Assembly: GCA_016719535.1 (NCBI GenBank)
Contig: JADJYX010000013.1
Coordinates: 384,681 to 448,680 of the forward strand
Reading direction: 5' to 3'
DNA length: 64,000 nt
Origin: Rubrivivax sp.
Lineage (GTDB): Bacteria > Pseudomonadota > Gammaproteobacteria > Burkholderiales > Burkholderiaceae_C
Shown: positions 1 to 9,919 of the stretch, piece by piece
How positions within the stretch are numbered: the first letter of the stretch is position 1
Layout: every line of letters begins with the position of its first letter
Program-made: the position numbers and the translations under genes
Notes under the pieces: generated by a model
The model's database searches: none
Seen by the model: only the letters and a program-made list of their open reading frames with translations
Told to the model about the DNA's origin: nothing

Positions 1-481
1 CACCGGCGGCGGGTTGATCTTCGTCGGCCACGATGGCATCGGCAATCGCCTGCACCGTTGCCAGATCGAGCGTCCGGTTGAAGCTGCGCTTGGGGGCGGG
101 GGGCGTCTGGTTGAGCCCGAAGCCGAGCGCGCCCGCCCGGTCATCGGGCGAGTACAGCAGGTAGTCCATCTCGCTGGGCTGCGCCTTGCCGAGATGGCGC
201 TGGATCACCCGGCGACCCCAGGAGTCCGGACTCGCATCACGCAGCGCGCCGAACACGCCGCCCATCGACGCGGTGGCATAGGTGCGCGGGGCCAGCTTCA
301 GCTCGACAGGGTCAAGCGCCACGGCGTTGGGCCGCTCAAGGTAGCTGCGCCCGTAGACGAAGCGCCCCTCGGGCACACCCCGCCGGTCAACGGTAAGCGC
401 GAACCGCCCCGCCGTGACGGGCTCGGTCTCTCCGGGCAGCGTGATGTAGACGAAGCACTCGCCCGGCGCTTCAGAAGTCAT
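1..481 (-). CDS. hipA: HipA-type serine/threonine kinase toxin, N-terminal part (cut by window edge)
   Basis: The reading frame starts at an ATG at 481 and runs off the left edge after 160 codons, so only the N-terminal domain is seen. HipA kinases are the toxins of hipBA modules; in E. coli HipA phosphorylates glutamyl-tRNA synthetase and induces persistence. The visible protein begins MTSEAPGECFVYITLPGETE and contains the family-typical stretches around GRFVYGRSYLERP and GALRDASPDSWGRRV, then DYLLYSPDDRAGALGFG. The start overlaps the end of the upstream hipB-like gene by 11 bp, so the pair is translationally coupled. Activity cannot be judged because the catalytic domain lies outside the window. 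Confidence 0.85.
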   Translation of the reverse strand, partial: MTSEAPGECFVYITLPGETEPVTAGRFALTVDRRGVPEGRFVYGRSYLERPNAVALDPVELKLAPRTYATASMGGVFGALRDASPDSWGRRVIQRHLGKAQPSEMDYLLYSPDDRAGALGFGLNQTPPAPKRSFNRTLDLATVQAIADAIVADEDQPAAG

Positions 482-812
482 TGCTCAGCTCCGTCCTCGG
501 ACGGGCGCGGCCCCGCTCGCGCGCTAGCGCCAGGGTCTGTCCTTCCTGATCCCGTTCGGGCGTGGCGACAAGATCAAGCTGATCGAGCAGGTCGAGCGCC
601 CAGAGAAGCGCCGCATAGACGGCGATGCCGGTCGAGGGCTTGCCCTTCTCGGCGTCGGCGACAGCTCGCTCGCCGGTGCCGATCTTCTCTGCCATCTCGC
701 CGATGGTGAGGTTGCGCCGCAGCCGCGCCGTGCGCAGGTTCGCACCCAGCCCTTTCAGCGTCTTCTCGACGGCATAGGGCGGGGCGGTGAGCAGCTTGTT
801 GCGGGCAGTCAT
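471..812 (-). CDS. hipB: HipB-type XRE-family antitoxin/repressor
   Basis: This 113-residue protein has an XRE helix-turn-helix at about residues 24-77 (LGANLRTARLRRNLTIGEMA and following), followed by a charged Arg-rich tail. HipB proteins bind DNA as dimers, repress their own operon and hold HipA inactive. Overlap with the hipA-like gene by 11 bp supports a two-gene operon. Upstream lie two copies of a GCTCTT-type palindrome flanking a TAGAAT -10-like element, which fits autorepression. The start at 812 precedes a contiguous HTH domain; a longer alternative frame from 858 is a different frame and is not this protein. Confidence 0.8.
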   Translation of the reverse strand: MTARNKLLTAPPYAVEKTLKGLGANLRTARLRRNLTIGEMAEKIGTGERAVADAEKGKPSTGIAVYAALLWALDLLDQLDLVATPERDQEGQTLALARERGRARPRTELSNDF

Positions 813-885
813 CGAAGCACCTCTTCTTGAGCGTCCTCATCTGCTTTACCAATACCATGATGGGAGGCGGAGTTCAATGAAAAAC

Positions 886-928
886 GCTCTTACGAGCATT
901 CTAAGACATATAAACAGCTCTTGAGAGC
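886..928. promoter_or_regulatory. Paired operator palindromes and promoter of hipBA
   Basis: Two related dyads are visible: GCTCTTACGAGC at 886-897 and GCTCTTGAGAGC at 917-928, 31 bp apart, about three helical turns. On the minus strand a TAGAAT hexamer (903-898) touches the inner dyad, so both sites would cover the promoter. By analogy with E. coli HipB, which binds spaced dyads over its own promoter, these are the likely HipB operators. The motif differs from the E. coli TATCC-N8-GGATA operator. Binding itself is inferred. Confidence 0.6.
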
Positions 929-1045
929 GATATAAGACGGGCGTGTGCTAGACTCCTTTTCTGTTGGGAGGCCTCAAGACCAGGGGCTTCCCAGCCTCAG
1001 AAGAGAGGGCCGGTGTGCCGCCGCTATGGGCACCTTCAGAAATGC

Positions 1046-1061
1046 GTACATAGCTGTGTAC
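1046..1061. promoter_or_regulatory. Short inverted repeat upstream of prfC
   Basis: The sequence GTACATAGCTGTGTAC forms a GTACA-N6-TGTAC dyad 20 bp before the prfC start, and GTACATA is also directly repeated (1046-1052 and 1058-1064). A weaker GC-rich hairpin (966-992) lies further upstream. The dyad could be an operator, but no cognate regulator is identifiable here. Confidence 0.3.
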
Positions 1062-1080
1062 ATAACGGGGTTCTTGGGTG

Positions 1081-2712
<1,632 letters not shown>

Positions 2713-2755
2713 GTCAGGACATGAAACCGTCCCTGCGGACGGTTTCATGCCTGAC
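2713..2755 (+). terminator. Large hairpin after prfC
   Basis: A perfect 13-bp stem (CATGAAACCGTCC at 2720-2732 and its complement at 2737-2749, loop CTGC) is extended by GTCAGG/CCTGAC with one bulged A. It begins one base after the prfC stop. There is no T-run, so it may end transcription inefficiently or protect the 3' end; a palindromic repeat element is the alternative. Confidence 0.5.
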
Positions 2756-3151
2756 GCCAGCAATGCCTGCGAGGCCGTGGCGGCCCAGGGGCGAACTCCA
2801 CAGTCGCGATGTCCCGCACCGCCGTGGGGAGATGGCGGCAGACCGCGGGCTCAGCCGACGGCGGCGGATTGCGCCTTCCGATGATCTAGGCCGCCTGCAG
2901 GGCGGCACCTCGGGACGATGGACCAATGGCCGAATCGCTCCGTTGCGGGTCCTCAGCCGGGCAGGCCGACGATCTCTCGCCAAGGGATAGTTCGGGCGCT
3001 GCGCCAGGATCGCGTCGTCACCGCATCGTGTCCTCGCAGCAAACGCCTCGCAACGATTCATCCCGACTGCATACCGACATCCGCCCGCTAGCCCGGGAGA
3101 AGCGCAGGATATCCTGCGACGCTACAGCCTGGAGGTCGATCCGGAGCCGCT
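2756..3151. other. Gene-poor stretch with decayed fragments
   Basis: About 400 bp without an intact gene. Apart from the HEPN-like fragment described separately (2953-3060), the only protein-like sequence is a short plus-strand frame ending at about 3181 (containing EAQDILRRYSLEVDPEPL) that has no usable start and no recognised family. A small GCCGCC/GGCGGC hairpin lies near 2892-2906. I read the stretch as debris of the toxin-antitoxin locus. Confidence 0.4.
2953..3060 (-). pseudogene. Possible HEPN (HepT/DUF86) toxin remnant
   Basis: In the minus-strand frame between stops at 3058-3060 and 2953-2955 the translation includes HDAVTTR, then TIPWREIVGL (2962-2988), ending in a stop. HEPN/DUF86 proteins normally have DAV..N.. 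followed by hP.IPWR.I.G.RN.L.H.Y. The segment between DAV and IPWR is shortened, and the RN and catalytic R-x4-6-H part after IVGL is missing. It lies directly downstream of the MNT nucleotidyltransferase gene, where a HEPN partner is expected. The match is short, so this is tentative. Confidence 0.35.
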
Positions 3152-3442
3152 TCAAACGGCGATGGCGTCGCGTTCGACATAGGGCCGCAGCCGCTCGCGC
3201 AGCGCCGTCTCGCTGACCACGTCCACCGCGCGACCCAGCAGGTCCTCCAGATAGAACTGCACGCCGAAGTACTGGTTGCCCGTCGGTGGCCCGTCGAACC
3301 GCACCAGCAAGTCCACGTCGCTGTCGTCGCGCGCGGTGTCGCGCGCGAAACTGCCGAACAGCACCAGCTTCGTGACGCCGAAGCGCTCCGCCAGCACCGG
3401 CTTGTGCCGGGCCAGCAGGACCAGGAGTTCGTCGCGCGTCAT
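3152..3442 (-). CDS. MNT-type minimal nucleotidyltransferase (MntA-like antitoxin)
   Basis: A 96-residue protein with the minimal nucleotidyltransferase signature: GS at residues 30-31 and DVD at 42-44 in FGSFARDTARDDSDVDLLV. In MntA/HepT systems this enzyme AMPylates and so neutralises the HEPN RNase toxin. The gene is intact and of normal length, but the expected downstream HEPN gene appears broken (see 2953-3060), leaving an orphan. It lies next to a decayed restriction-modification gene, consistent with an eroding defence or addiction patch. Confidence 0.8.
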   Translation of the reverse strand: MTRDELLVLLARHKPVLAERFGVTKLVLFGSFARDTARDDSDVDLLVRFDGPPTGNQYFGVQFYLEDLLGRAVDVVSETALRERLRPYVERDAIAV

Positions 3443-3449
3443 GGCGGCA

Positions 3450-5140
3450 TCATGCCGCAGCGGCGGCTACAGATCCAACTGCCCTTGAACGTCCGGGCGG
3501 GAAGAACGCCCCGGCGGCCTGCAGCTCCGCCTCGGTCAGCTGCGGCCCGGCGCAGATGCGCGCCAGCAGCGCATCGGCCTGCGGCTCCAGCTCCATCATC
3601 AGGCCCAGCACGTTGAGCAGGTTCAGCAGATCGGTGGCGTCACCGGCCAGCCCGTGGTCGGGCTGGATGTCGCCCAGCGGCGAGGGCGGGCGGCGATCGC
3701 CGATCGACGGCTTCTCGCGGTCGCGCCGGCGCGCGTTGAACCACTGCACCAGCACCGGCTTGCCACCCACCTGGCAGGCCCAGACCGCGGGCGGCACGGG
3801 CTCGACAAGACCGGCGCCCACCTGCAGCCGCTGCCTGGCGGCGTTGCGGCAACGGTCAGCGCCGGCCCAGCCCCTGGATGGCGATCATTGAGTGCCGTGG
3901 CGTAAACCAGAACCGGGGACGCCGTTCCCCCCAGCAGCCCATTCGGCTGCGTGATCACCCGCACATCCGGCAGGATCCACTGCCGGTCGAACGAGCGCCG
4001 CGCATGGCGCACCGGCGGCAGGCAGGGGCCGGTCTCCTGCGCCAGCGGCGTCAGGCTGCCCGGGTGGCCGGGCAGCGGGGCGCGCAGCTGCGAATCGATG
4101 TGGCGGTCGGCCGGCCCGTCCAGCCGCAGCGCCTGCAGCGCGGCCAGCCTGGCCCGGCACGGCCCCCGGGGCAGCGCCGCCCAGCGCACGCGCGGCCGGC
4201 CCTGCGGCCAACGCGAGGCGATCACGATGCACACACCGGCTGCTGCACACCCTGGAAGATGCCCGTGGCCGTCTCGGGCTGTTGGCCTTCGGGCGAGCAG
4301 TCGATGACCCTGATCTCCTGGCACTGGCGGCGCAGCTGCTGGCGCATGCGCTCGAAGCCGGGCCCGGCCAGAAAGCCGGCCACGGTGATGAAGGCCGCGA
4401 TGCCGCTGGCGCCGCCCACGGCCTGGTCCGGCAGTTCCTCAAAGACCTTGCAGCTGGCCCAGCGCCAGAAATGGACGCACAGGTTGCGCAGGTGCTTGGT
4501 GTGCGCGCCCAGCCGCCATTCAGCCGGCGGCTGTCAGTCGTCCAGCGACGCATAGGCACCCCGCGGCCGGCCGTCGCCCTCCACCCAGCCGCCCGGGCCC
4601 TTCGCCTTGTCCTTGTAGGGCGGGTTGCCGATGACGACGGTGATGGGCTGCTCACGCCTGGTGCGGTTGGCCGCCCGCCGCTGCAGCCCGATGGCCGGCC
4701 GTGAAGCCTGGAAAAGCGCCACCATCGTCGTCGGGGCTGCCCAAGGTATCGGTCACGTACATGCGGGGCTCGACCCGGGGCAAGGCGCCGGTGAGCGCCT
4801 GCACCTCGGCCAGCAGGCGCAGCCGCGCCACCGCGAAGGGCCCAAGCTGCAGCTCGAAGGCCACCAGCCGCCGCAGCGCCGATTCCGCCGCGGCCGGCAC
4901 TGCGCCTTCGCCTTCTGCGTCGCGCACCCGGGCCGCCAGGTGGCGCAGCAGGCCCAGCACGAAGGTGCCGGTGCCGGTGGCGGGGTCGGCCACCGGCACG
5001 CTGTCGGAGGCCAGGCCGCCCGCCTGAAGCTCAAGCACCTGCTGTCGATCGACGCCGGCTTCGACGCCTGCCGCGGCCGCGCCGGGCGGCCGTTGGTCAA
5101 CCTGCTGCGGGCTTGACGAGCAGCCGATGCACGGCCGCAC
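3450..5140 (-). pseudogene. Decayed type ISP restriction-modification enzyme (N6-adenine methyltransferase part)
   Basis: Pieces of one large protein appear in order on the minus strand but in different frames. The SAM-binding motif DPATGTGTF is at about 4987-4961, followed by family-typical LRRLVAFELQLGPFAVARL; the adenine methylase motif NPPY at about 4626-4615; FITVAGFLAGPGFERMR and VIDCSPEGQQPE near 4390-4280; SFDRQWILPD near 3990-3965; and the C-terminal VLVQWFNARRRDREKPSIGD near 3750-3690. At least three frame changes are needed, the N-terminal helicase/nuclease half is absent, and a segment before the C-terminus is deleted near 3840. Type ISP enzymes are single-chain restriction-modification proteins; this copy cannot be functional. 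Confidence 0.85.
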
Positions 5141-5950
5141 TCAAGGAAGCGGGAAGCCGGCAATGGTGCCCAGCCAGTCCTGCACGTTCCTCGTGTCCAT
5201 GCGGAAGACGCCGCCGGTGCCGGCGCAGTTGCCGTTGATGCCGAACGAGGTGACGCCACCGATGACGTTCGAGCTGCCAATGAAATTCGGGCCGCCCGAA
5301 TCGCCGAAGCAGGTGCCGCCGGTGTGCGCGTTGTTCGACAGCAGGATCGAGAAGTCGCCGGTGAAGCCTGGCACGTTGATCTGCAGCAGCTTGGGCGTGG
5401 CCAGCATGCGCACGCGGTCGCTCTGCGTCTTCCACGATGCGGCGTCGGGGAAGCTCTTCTGCAGCCCGTAGCCGACGGCGGTGAAGCTCACGTCCTGCCG
5501 GCCGCGGCGGTTGGCCATGCGGTTGAGCTCACCCACCTTGGGCAGCGTGGCGTAGGGCGGCGCGCCGGCATTGCCGTCGAGCACAACCACGCCGACGTCG
5601 TTGACAACGAACGAGGCCGTGGGGTAGCTCGGGTGCGTATACGGCGTGCCGCTGACCTGGCCGGCAAACGGATAGCCATTGCCCGGGCGGCCGGCATCGA
5701 CGTCGGCGTCGAACCAGATCGTCACGCGCGCGGCGCCGTAGGTGCAGTGGCCGGCGGTCAGGTAATGGGTGGGGCTGACCAGCGTGCCGCTGCAGCGCCA
5801 CATCGGATTGCCGGCGGCGTCCAGCGCAACCATCAATCCAACGTTGGGGTGGCGGTTGCCGTCGAGTTCGCCATCGGTGATGGCGTGGACGGGCGCAGCC
5901 GCCAGCAGCGCTGAGGCCGCAAGGGCAAGAAGGGCAAGGCGTTGCGACAT
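5141..5950 (-). CDS. Secreted trypsin-like serine protease
   Basis: An S1-family protease of 269 residues. The start at 5950 gives a clean signal peptide ending near AAAPVHA (residue 23); a longer frame upstream would bury it. The catalytic triad is visible: His68 in TAGHC, Asp118 in VVNDVGVVVLD and Ser218 in TCFGDSGGP. Substrate is unknown. It sits between a decayed restriction-modification gene and a TerB-like gene with no obvious partner. It probably acts in the periplasm or is secreted. Confidence 0.85.
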   Translation of the reverse strand: MSQRLALLALAASALLAAAPVHAITDGELDGNRHPNVGLMVALDAAGNPMWRCSGTLVSPTHYLTAGHCTYGAARVTIWFDADVDAGRPGNGYPFAGQVSGTPYTHPSYPTASFVVNDVGVVVLDGNAGAPPYATLPKVGELNRMANRRGRQDVSFTAVGYGLQKSFPDAASWKTQSDRVRMLATPKLLQINVPGFTGDFSILLSNNAHTGGTCFGDSGGPNFIGSSNVIGGVTSFGINGNCAGTGGVFRMDTRNVQDWLGTIAGFPLP

Positions 5951-6084
5951 CGAAGGACTCCAGCGATTGAAGGAAGACCTGGAGTGTCCGACCACCGGCG
6001 CCGCTGCGATCGCCTGCGCCATCCCCCAAGATGCGGGCCGGGTTTACCCAGCCCGGGCCACGGAATGGCTGGGCCAGCCCCGCC

Positions 6085-6516
6085 TCAGGCCGCCTGCCGC
6101 CGGTCGGCCAGGATGGCGCGCGACACCGCCGCGCGCGTCAGCCCCCAGCGCGCCAGCATGTGGTCGAAGACCAGTCGCTCGATGTCGTGCACGCGGCCGT
6201 CGGCGGTGATGATCGCGGCGCTCAGCCGCGCCACCAGCAGGCGCTGCGCCGTGCCCTGCACCGGCCGCAGGATCTCGTCGATCAGCATCACGTCCGACAG
6301 CTGCAGCCAGGCACGGTCGCCCATGCGCGCGCCCAGCTCGGCGCAATACTGCTGCGCGGTGGCGCGAAAGCCCTCGCGCGTGATGCCGATGCGGCCGAAG
6401 GCATCGAGCTGCTCGAGCATGTCCAGTTCCCGCGCGTCGAGTTCGGCATCGGTGACGATCATCATCGCCAGCACGCGGGCCAGCGCCTCGGGGCTGTCGG
6501 TGGGCAAGGTCTTCAT
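6085..6516 (-). CDS. TerB-like (tellurite resistance family) protein
   Basis: A 143-residue, mostly helical acidic protein. The ATG at 6516 has a GGAG ribosome-binding site in front, so I prefer it over the in-frame upstream start at 6555. The pattern LARVLAMMIVTDAELDARE and AAIITADGRVHDIE gives two acidic DxELDxxE/DGRVxxxE segments typical of TerB-like folds, which bind metal and associate with stress-response membrane complexes. No other ter genes are nearby, so a role in tellurite resistance is not implied. A 7-bp hairpin (6047-6073) follows the gene. Confidence 0.6.
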   Translation of the reverse strand: MKTLPTDSPEALARVLAMMIVTDAELDARELDMLEQLDAFGRIGITREGFRATAQQYCAELGARMGDRAWLQLSDVMLIDEILRPVQGTAQRLLVARLSAAIITADGRVHDIERLVFDHMLARWGLTRAAVSRAILADRRQAA

Positions 6517-6671
6517 GGGCGCTCCATTCGGGTCGTGAAGGGGACGGCCGGGCACCCGCGCACGGGCCCCGAACCGCCACCGATCACGACATGGCAGCGC
6601 GCATGGCGCCGTCAGAGGGGCCCGTCATCGGCGATGGCGAGTGTCCACTGCGCAGCCGGCACCCGTCCACA

Positions 6672-7625
6672 TCAGCCGCAGTGGCCGTGGGGCTGCAACT
6701 GCGCCGCATAGGCCACCGCCACCTGCGCCGCCAGGCGCGCGTTGTTCAGCACCAGCGCGATATTGGCGGCCAGGCTGTCGCCGCCGGTCAGTGCCGCCAA
6801 GCGCGCCAGCAGGAAGGGCGTGCTCGCCTTGCCGTGGATGCCCTGTGCCTGGCCTTCCGCCAGCGCCAGTTCGATGGCGGCGTCGATGCGCGCACGGGGC
6901 ATCTCGTGCTCGCGCGGGATCGGGTTGGCCAGCACCAGCCCGCCCTTGAGCCCGAGCGCCCATTGCGCGTGCAGCAGCCGCGCGGCGTCTTCGGGGTTGT
7001 CGACCCGCTGCTGCAGCGAGAAGCCGCTGTCGCGCACGTAGAACGCCGGCAGCGTGTCGGTGCCGTAGCCGACCACCGGCACGCCCTGCGTCTCCAGCAC
7101 CTCCAGCGTCAGGCCCAGGTCGAGGATGCTCTTGGCGCCGGCACACACCACCGCCACCGGTGTCTGCGCCAGTTCCAGCAGGTCGGCGCTGATGTCGAAG
7201 CTGCTCGCTGCACCCCGGTGCACGCCACCGATGCCGCCGGTGGCAAAGACGCGGATGCCGGCCAGCGCGGCGACGATCATCGTCGCCGCCACCGTCGTCG
7301 CGCCGTCGGCGCCGCGCGCCACCAGCGCCGCCAGGTCGCGCCGGCTGGCCTTGGGCGTGGAAGCGCCGCCGCGGGCCAGCGCCTCCATCTGGGGCGCCGA
7401 CAGCCCGGCCTTCAGCCGACCACCCAGCACGGCCACGGTGGCCGGTACCGCGCCATGGCGGCGCACCTCGGCCTCCACCCGCTGCGCGGCTTCGAGGTTG
7501 TGCGGCCACGGCATGCCGTGGGCGATGATCGTCGACTCCAGCGCCACCACCGGCGCACCGACAGCCAGCGCCGCGGCCACCTCGGGGTGGCAGTCCAGCA
7601 GCCGGATCGCCGCTGGCCCGACCAT
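6672..7625 (-). CDS. psuG: Pseudouridine-5'-phosphate glycosidase
   Basis: PsuG cleaves pseudouridine 5'-phosphate to uracil and ribose 5-phosphate (reversibly), completing pseudouridine breakdown. The 317-residue protein carries the family hallmarks VVALESTIIAHGMPWPHN near the N-terminus, ARGGASTPKASRRDLAALV, and FATGGIGGVHRGA, which includes the conserved loop of the Mn-dependent active site. The upstream gene's stop overlaps the start as TGATG, so translation is coupled; a GTG one codon earlier (7628) is an alternative start. The kinase psuK is not in the window, so pseudouridine may be phosphorylated by an unlinked enzyme. Confidence 0.93.
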   Translation of the reverse strand: MVGPAAIRLLDCHPEVAAALAVGAPVVALESTIIAHGMPWPHNLEAAQRVEAEVRRHGAVPATVAVLGGRLKAGLSAPQMEALARGGASTPKASRRDLAALVARGADGATTVAATMIVAALAGIRVFATGGIGGVHRGAASSFDISADLLELAQTPVAVVCAGAKSILDLGLTLEVLETQGVPVVGYGTDTLPAFYVRDSGFSLQQRVDNPEDAARLLHAQWALGLKGGLVLANPIPREHEMPRARIDAAIELALAEGQAQGIHGKASTPFLLARLAALTGGDSLAANIALVLNNARLAAQVAVAYAAQLQPHGHCG

Positions 7626-8830
7626 CACCCGGCGCGGCAGGGCAGCTGGATCAGGCAGCCCAGGCAGGACAGGTTGCGCCAGCGCAGCGCGCGCTGCCAG
7701 TCGCTGTCACCGACCATCGCCGCCAGCCAGTCGTTGAAGGCCAGGCCGGCCGTGCGCTCGCCGAAGAATTCCGGTCCCGTCAGCACGGTGTGGTAGGTGC
7801 CCGCGGCCAGGTAATGCCGATAGTTGGGCAGGTCGCTGCGGTCGTTCTTCATCGCGCCCAGCATCTGGCGGTTCCAGTCGAGTGCCTCGTTGGCGCAGCT
7901 GCCGCCGGGCGGGTAGTAGGCCTTCATCACGCCATAGAACTGGATCTGCACGAGGTCGAAATTGGTGGTGAACTGCGCCACGCGCACCTCGGGGTGGGCC
8001 AGCGCGCCGCGGCGCAGCACCTCGGGGCCGGGGATGGTGATCGGCTCGATGTTGGCGTCAGTGGCCCAGGGCGGCAGCTGCACGTTCCACGAGCCCCGGC
8101 CCGGCGTGCTCTGGTCGAAGGCGGGCGTGGTGATGCCCTGGCTGGCATCGGCCAGCACGTTGACCTTGGCCTGCGGGTAGAGCTTGCGCAGCCACGGGAA
8201 GTGCACCGACGCCCCGTAGCCGCCAGCGCTCGACCCGGCGACCAGGATGCGCTGCGGCGCGTCGACGTTGCGCTGGATCCAGTCGAGCACGACCATCCAG
8301 TTGTCGTAGCCGCGGTGCCGGATGTCGAACTGCCCCGGCAGCGGCAGCACCGGATGGCCGGCATTCTGGTAGGTCTGCTGCGCCGAACCGAGGTGGATGT
8401 CGCCGGTGCAGTACGGCACGTACACCATGTCCCAGTCGCGCACCGGGTTGTCGCTCCGGCGCAGGTTGAACAGGCCGTCCAGGTCGGCGGGGCTGTAGCC
8501 GGGCGGGATGGCGGGCGTATAGAACTGCGGCACCTCGGGCGGCAGGCCGGCATCGGGGAAGGTGCAGGTCAGGCTGTCCCAGCAGGCGCCGCCGCCCTCG
8601 AAATAGACGACCAGGTTGCGCGACTTGCCCTTGCGCGCCCAGAAATTGAAGCCGGGGTCGGTGCCCGGCAGCGCCGAGCAGCTGGCGGTATGGCTGCGGC
8701 CATCCAGGCCGACCACCGGCCCGCCGGCATTGACCTTCTGCCAGCCCGCGGCCTGGGCGACGGGCGTCAGCGCCGCACCGAGCAGCGCCGCGGTGATCCA
8801 GGCCATGGCCCGGCGTCGCGTGATGTTCAT
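7625..8830 (-). CDS. Secreted pectinacetylesterase-family serine hydrolase
   Basis: A 401-residue secreted enzyme: the start at 8830 is followed by twin arginines (NITRRRAMA) and a hydrophobic signal ending near PVAQA. The pectinacetylesterase/Notum-type features are VYFEGGGACWD (oxyanion loop), AGSSAGGYGA (nucleophile serine) and a late AAGTYHTVL histidine. The family removes acetyl or acyl esters from polysaccharides or, in Notum, palmitoleate from proteins; the substrate here cannot be told. It overlaps psuG by TGATG, so the two are probably co-transcribed, although the functions have no obvious link. Confidence 0.8.
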   Translation of the reverse strand: MNITRRRAMAWITAALLGAALTPVAQAAGWQKVNAGGPVVGLDGRSHTASCSALPGTDPGFNFWARKGKSRNLVVYFEGGGACWDSLTCTFPDAGLPPEVPQFYTPAIPPGYSPADLDGLFNLRRSDNPVRDWDMVYVPYCTGDIHLGSAQQTYQNAGHPVLPLPGQFDIRHRGYDNWMVVLDWIQRNVDAPQRILVAGSSAGGYGASVHFPWLRKLYPQAKVNVLADASQGITTPAFDQSTPGRGSWNVQLPPWATDANIEPITIPGPEVLRRGALAHPEVRVAQFTTNFDLVQIQFYGVMKAYYPPGGSCANEALDWNRQMLGAMKNDRSDLPNYRHYLAAGTYHTVLTGPEFFGERTAGLAFNDWLAAMVGDSDWQRALRWRNLSCLGCLIQLPCRAG

Positions 8831-8935
8831 GTTTCGGTCTCCCTGTGGTGCCTGCCGTCGACGGCAGCGCACAGCGTAGGCCTGGCGGCGCCCGCTCACA
8901 ACTTGAAACAGGGGGGATGCCCGGCGGCCCGCCGG

Positions 8936-8941
8936 GATAAT
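8936..8941 (+). promoter_or_regulatory. -10-like element 7 nt before the ubiA start
   Basis: GATAAT lies 7 nt ahead of the ubiA ATG with no Shine-Dalgarno in between, which would make a leaderless mRNA. Similar elements precede tgt, oxyR, recG and other genes in this window. No convincing -35 is seen. Confidence 0.4.
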
Positions 8942-8948
8942 CCCCGCC

Positions 8949-9857
8949 ATGACTGCCGAGGCCCTGCCCCGATCGCGCGCGGCGCTGTATCTGGACCTGA
9001 TCCGCTGGGACCGCCCGGCCGGCTGGCTGCTGCTGCTGTGGCCCACGCTGTCGGCGCTGTGGATCGCGGCCGACGGCTTCCCCGGCTGGCACCTGGTGGT
9101 GGTGTTCGTGCTGGGCACGGTGCTGATGCGCAGCGCCGGCTGCTGCGTCAACGATGTCGCCGACCGCGAATTCGACCGCCACGTCAAACGCACGGCGCAG
9201 CGGCCGGTGACCGCCGGCGCGCTGACGGTCCCGCAGGCGCTGCTGTTCGGCGCGCTGCTGGCGCTGCTGGCCTTCGGCCTGGTGCTGACGACCAACCCGG
9301 CGGCGATCGCGCTGTCTTTCGTGGCGCTGGCCATCGCGCTGCTCTACCCCTATGCCAAGCGCGTGCTGTCGGTGCCGCAGGCGGTGCTGGGGGTGGCGTT
9401 CAGCTTCGGCATCCCGATGGCCTTTGCCGCGGTGCAGGGCGGCACGGCGCTGTCGCTGGCCGCCATCACCGACTCGGTGCCGCCGCATGCCTGGGGGCTG
9501 CTGGTGGGCAACCTGTTCTGGGTGCTGGCCTACGACACCGAATATGCGATGGTCGACCGCGACGACGACCTGCGCATCGGCATGAAGACCTCGGCCATCA
9601 CCTTCGGCCGCTTCGACGTGGCCGCGGTGATGGCGAGCTATGCGCTGTATTTCGCCATCTGGGGCTGGCTGGGCTGGCGCCTGGGGCTGGGCGGCGTCTA
9701 CCTGCTGGGCGTGGCCGCCGGCGCGGCGCAGGCGCTGTGGCACTACACGCTGATCAGGGACCGCTCGCGCGCGGGCTGCTTCACCGCGTTCCGCCACAAC
9801 CACTGGGTCGGCTTCGCGCTCTTCGCCGGGGTGGCGATCGACTTGGCGTTACGCTAG
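8949..9857 (+). CDS. ubiA: 4-hydroxybenzoate octaprenyltransferase
   Basis: UbiA is the integral-membrane enzyme that prenylates 4-hydroxybenzoate in ubiquinone synthesis. The 302-residue protein has both Asp-rich motifs that bind Mg-prenyl diphosphate: NDVADREFD at residues 68-76 and DTEYAMVDRDDD at 196-207. Hydrophobic segments between them account for the usual eight to nine transmembrane helices. The length is typical. It is transcribed divergently from the secreted hydrolase gene across about 118 bp. Confidence 0.95.
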   Translation: MTAEALPRSRAALYLDLIRWDRPAGWLLLLWPTLSALWIAADGFPGWHLVVVFVLGTVLMRSAGCCVNDVADREFDRHVKRTAQRPVTAGALTVPQALLFGALLALLAFGLVLTTNPAAIALSFVALAIALLYPYAKRVLSVPQAVLGVAFSFGIPMAFAAVQGGTALSLAAITDSVPPHAWGLLVGNLFWVLAYDTEYAMVDRDDDLRIGMKTSAITFGRFDVAAVMASYALYFAIWGWLGWRLGLGGVYLLGVAAGAAQALWHYTLIRDRSRAGCFTAFRHNHWVGFALFAGVAIDLALR

Positions 9858-9919
9858 CCGGCTCTTCCCCGCAACATCGCACGGGCCCACCCGTGCACCT
9901 TGCCAGGAGTCCCATCCCC

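Noticed and set aside
3885..4655. A 256-codon minus-strand protein in the restriction-modification remnant
   Set aside because: Arg/Ala/Pro-rich shadow frame; the conserved methylase pieces lie in other frames.
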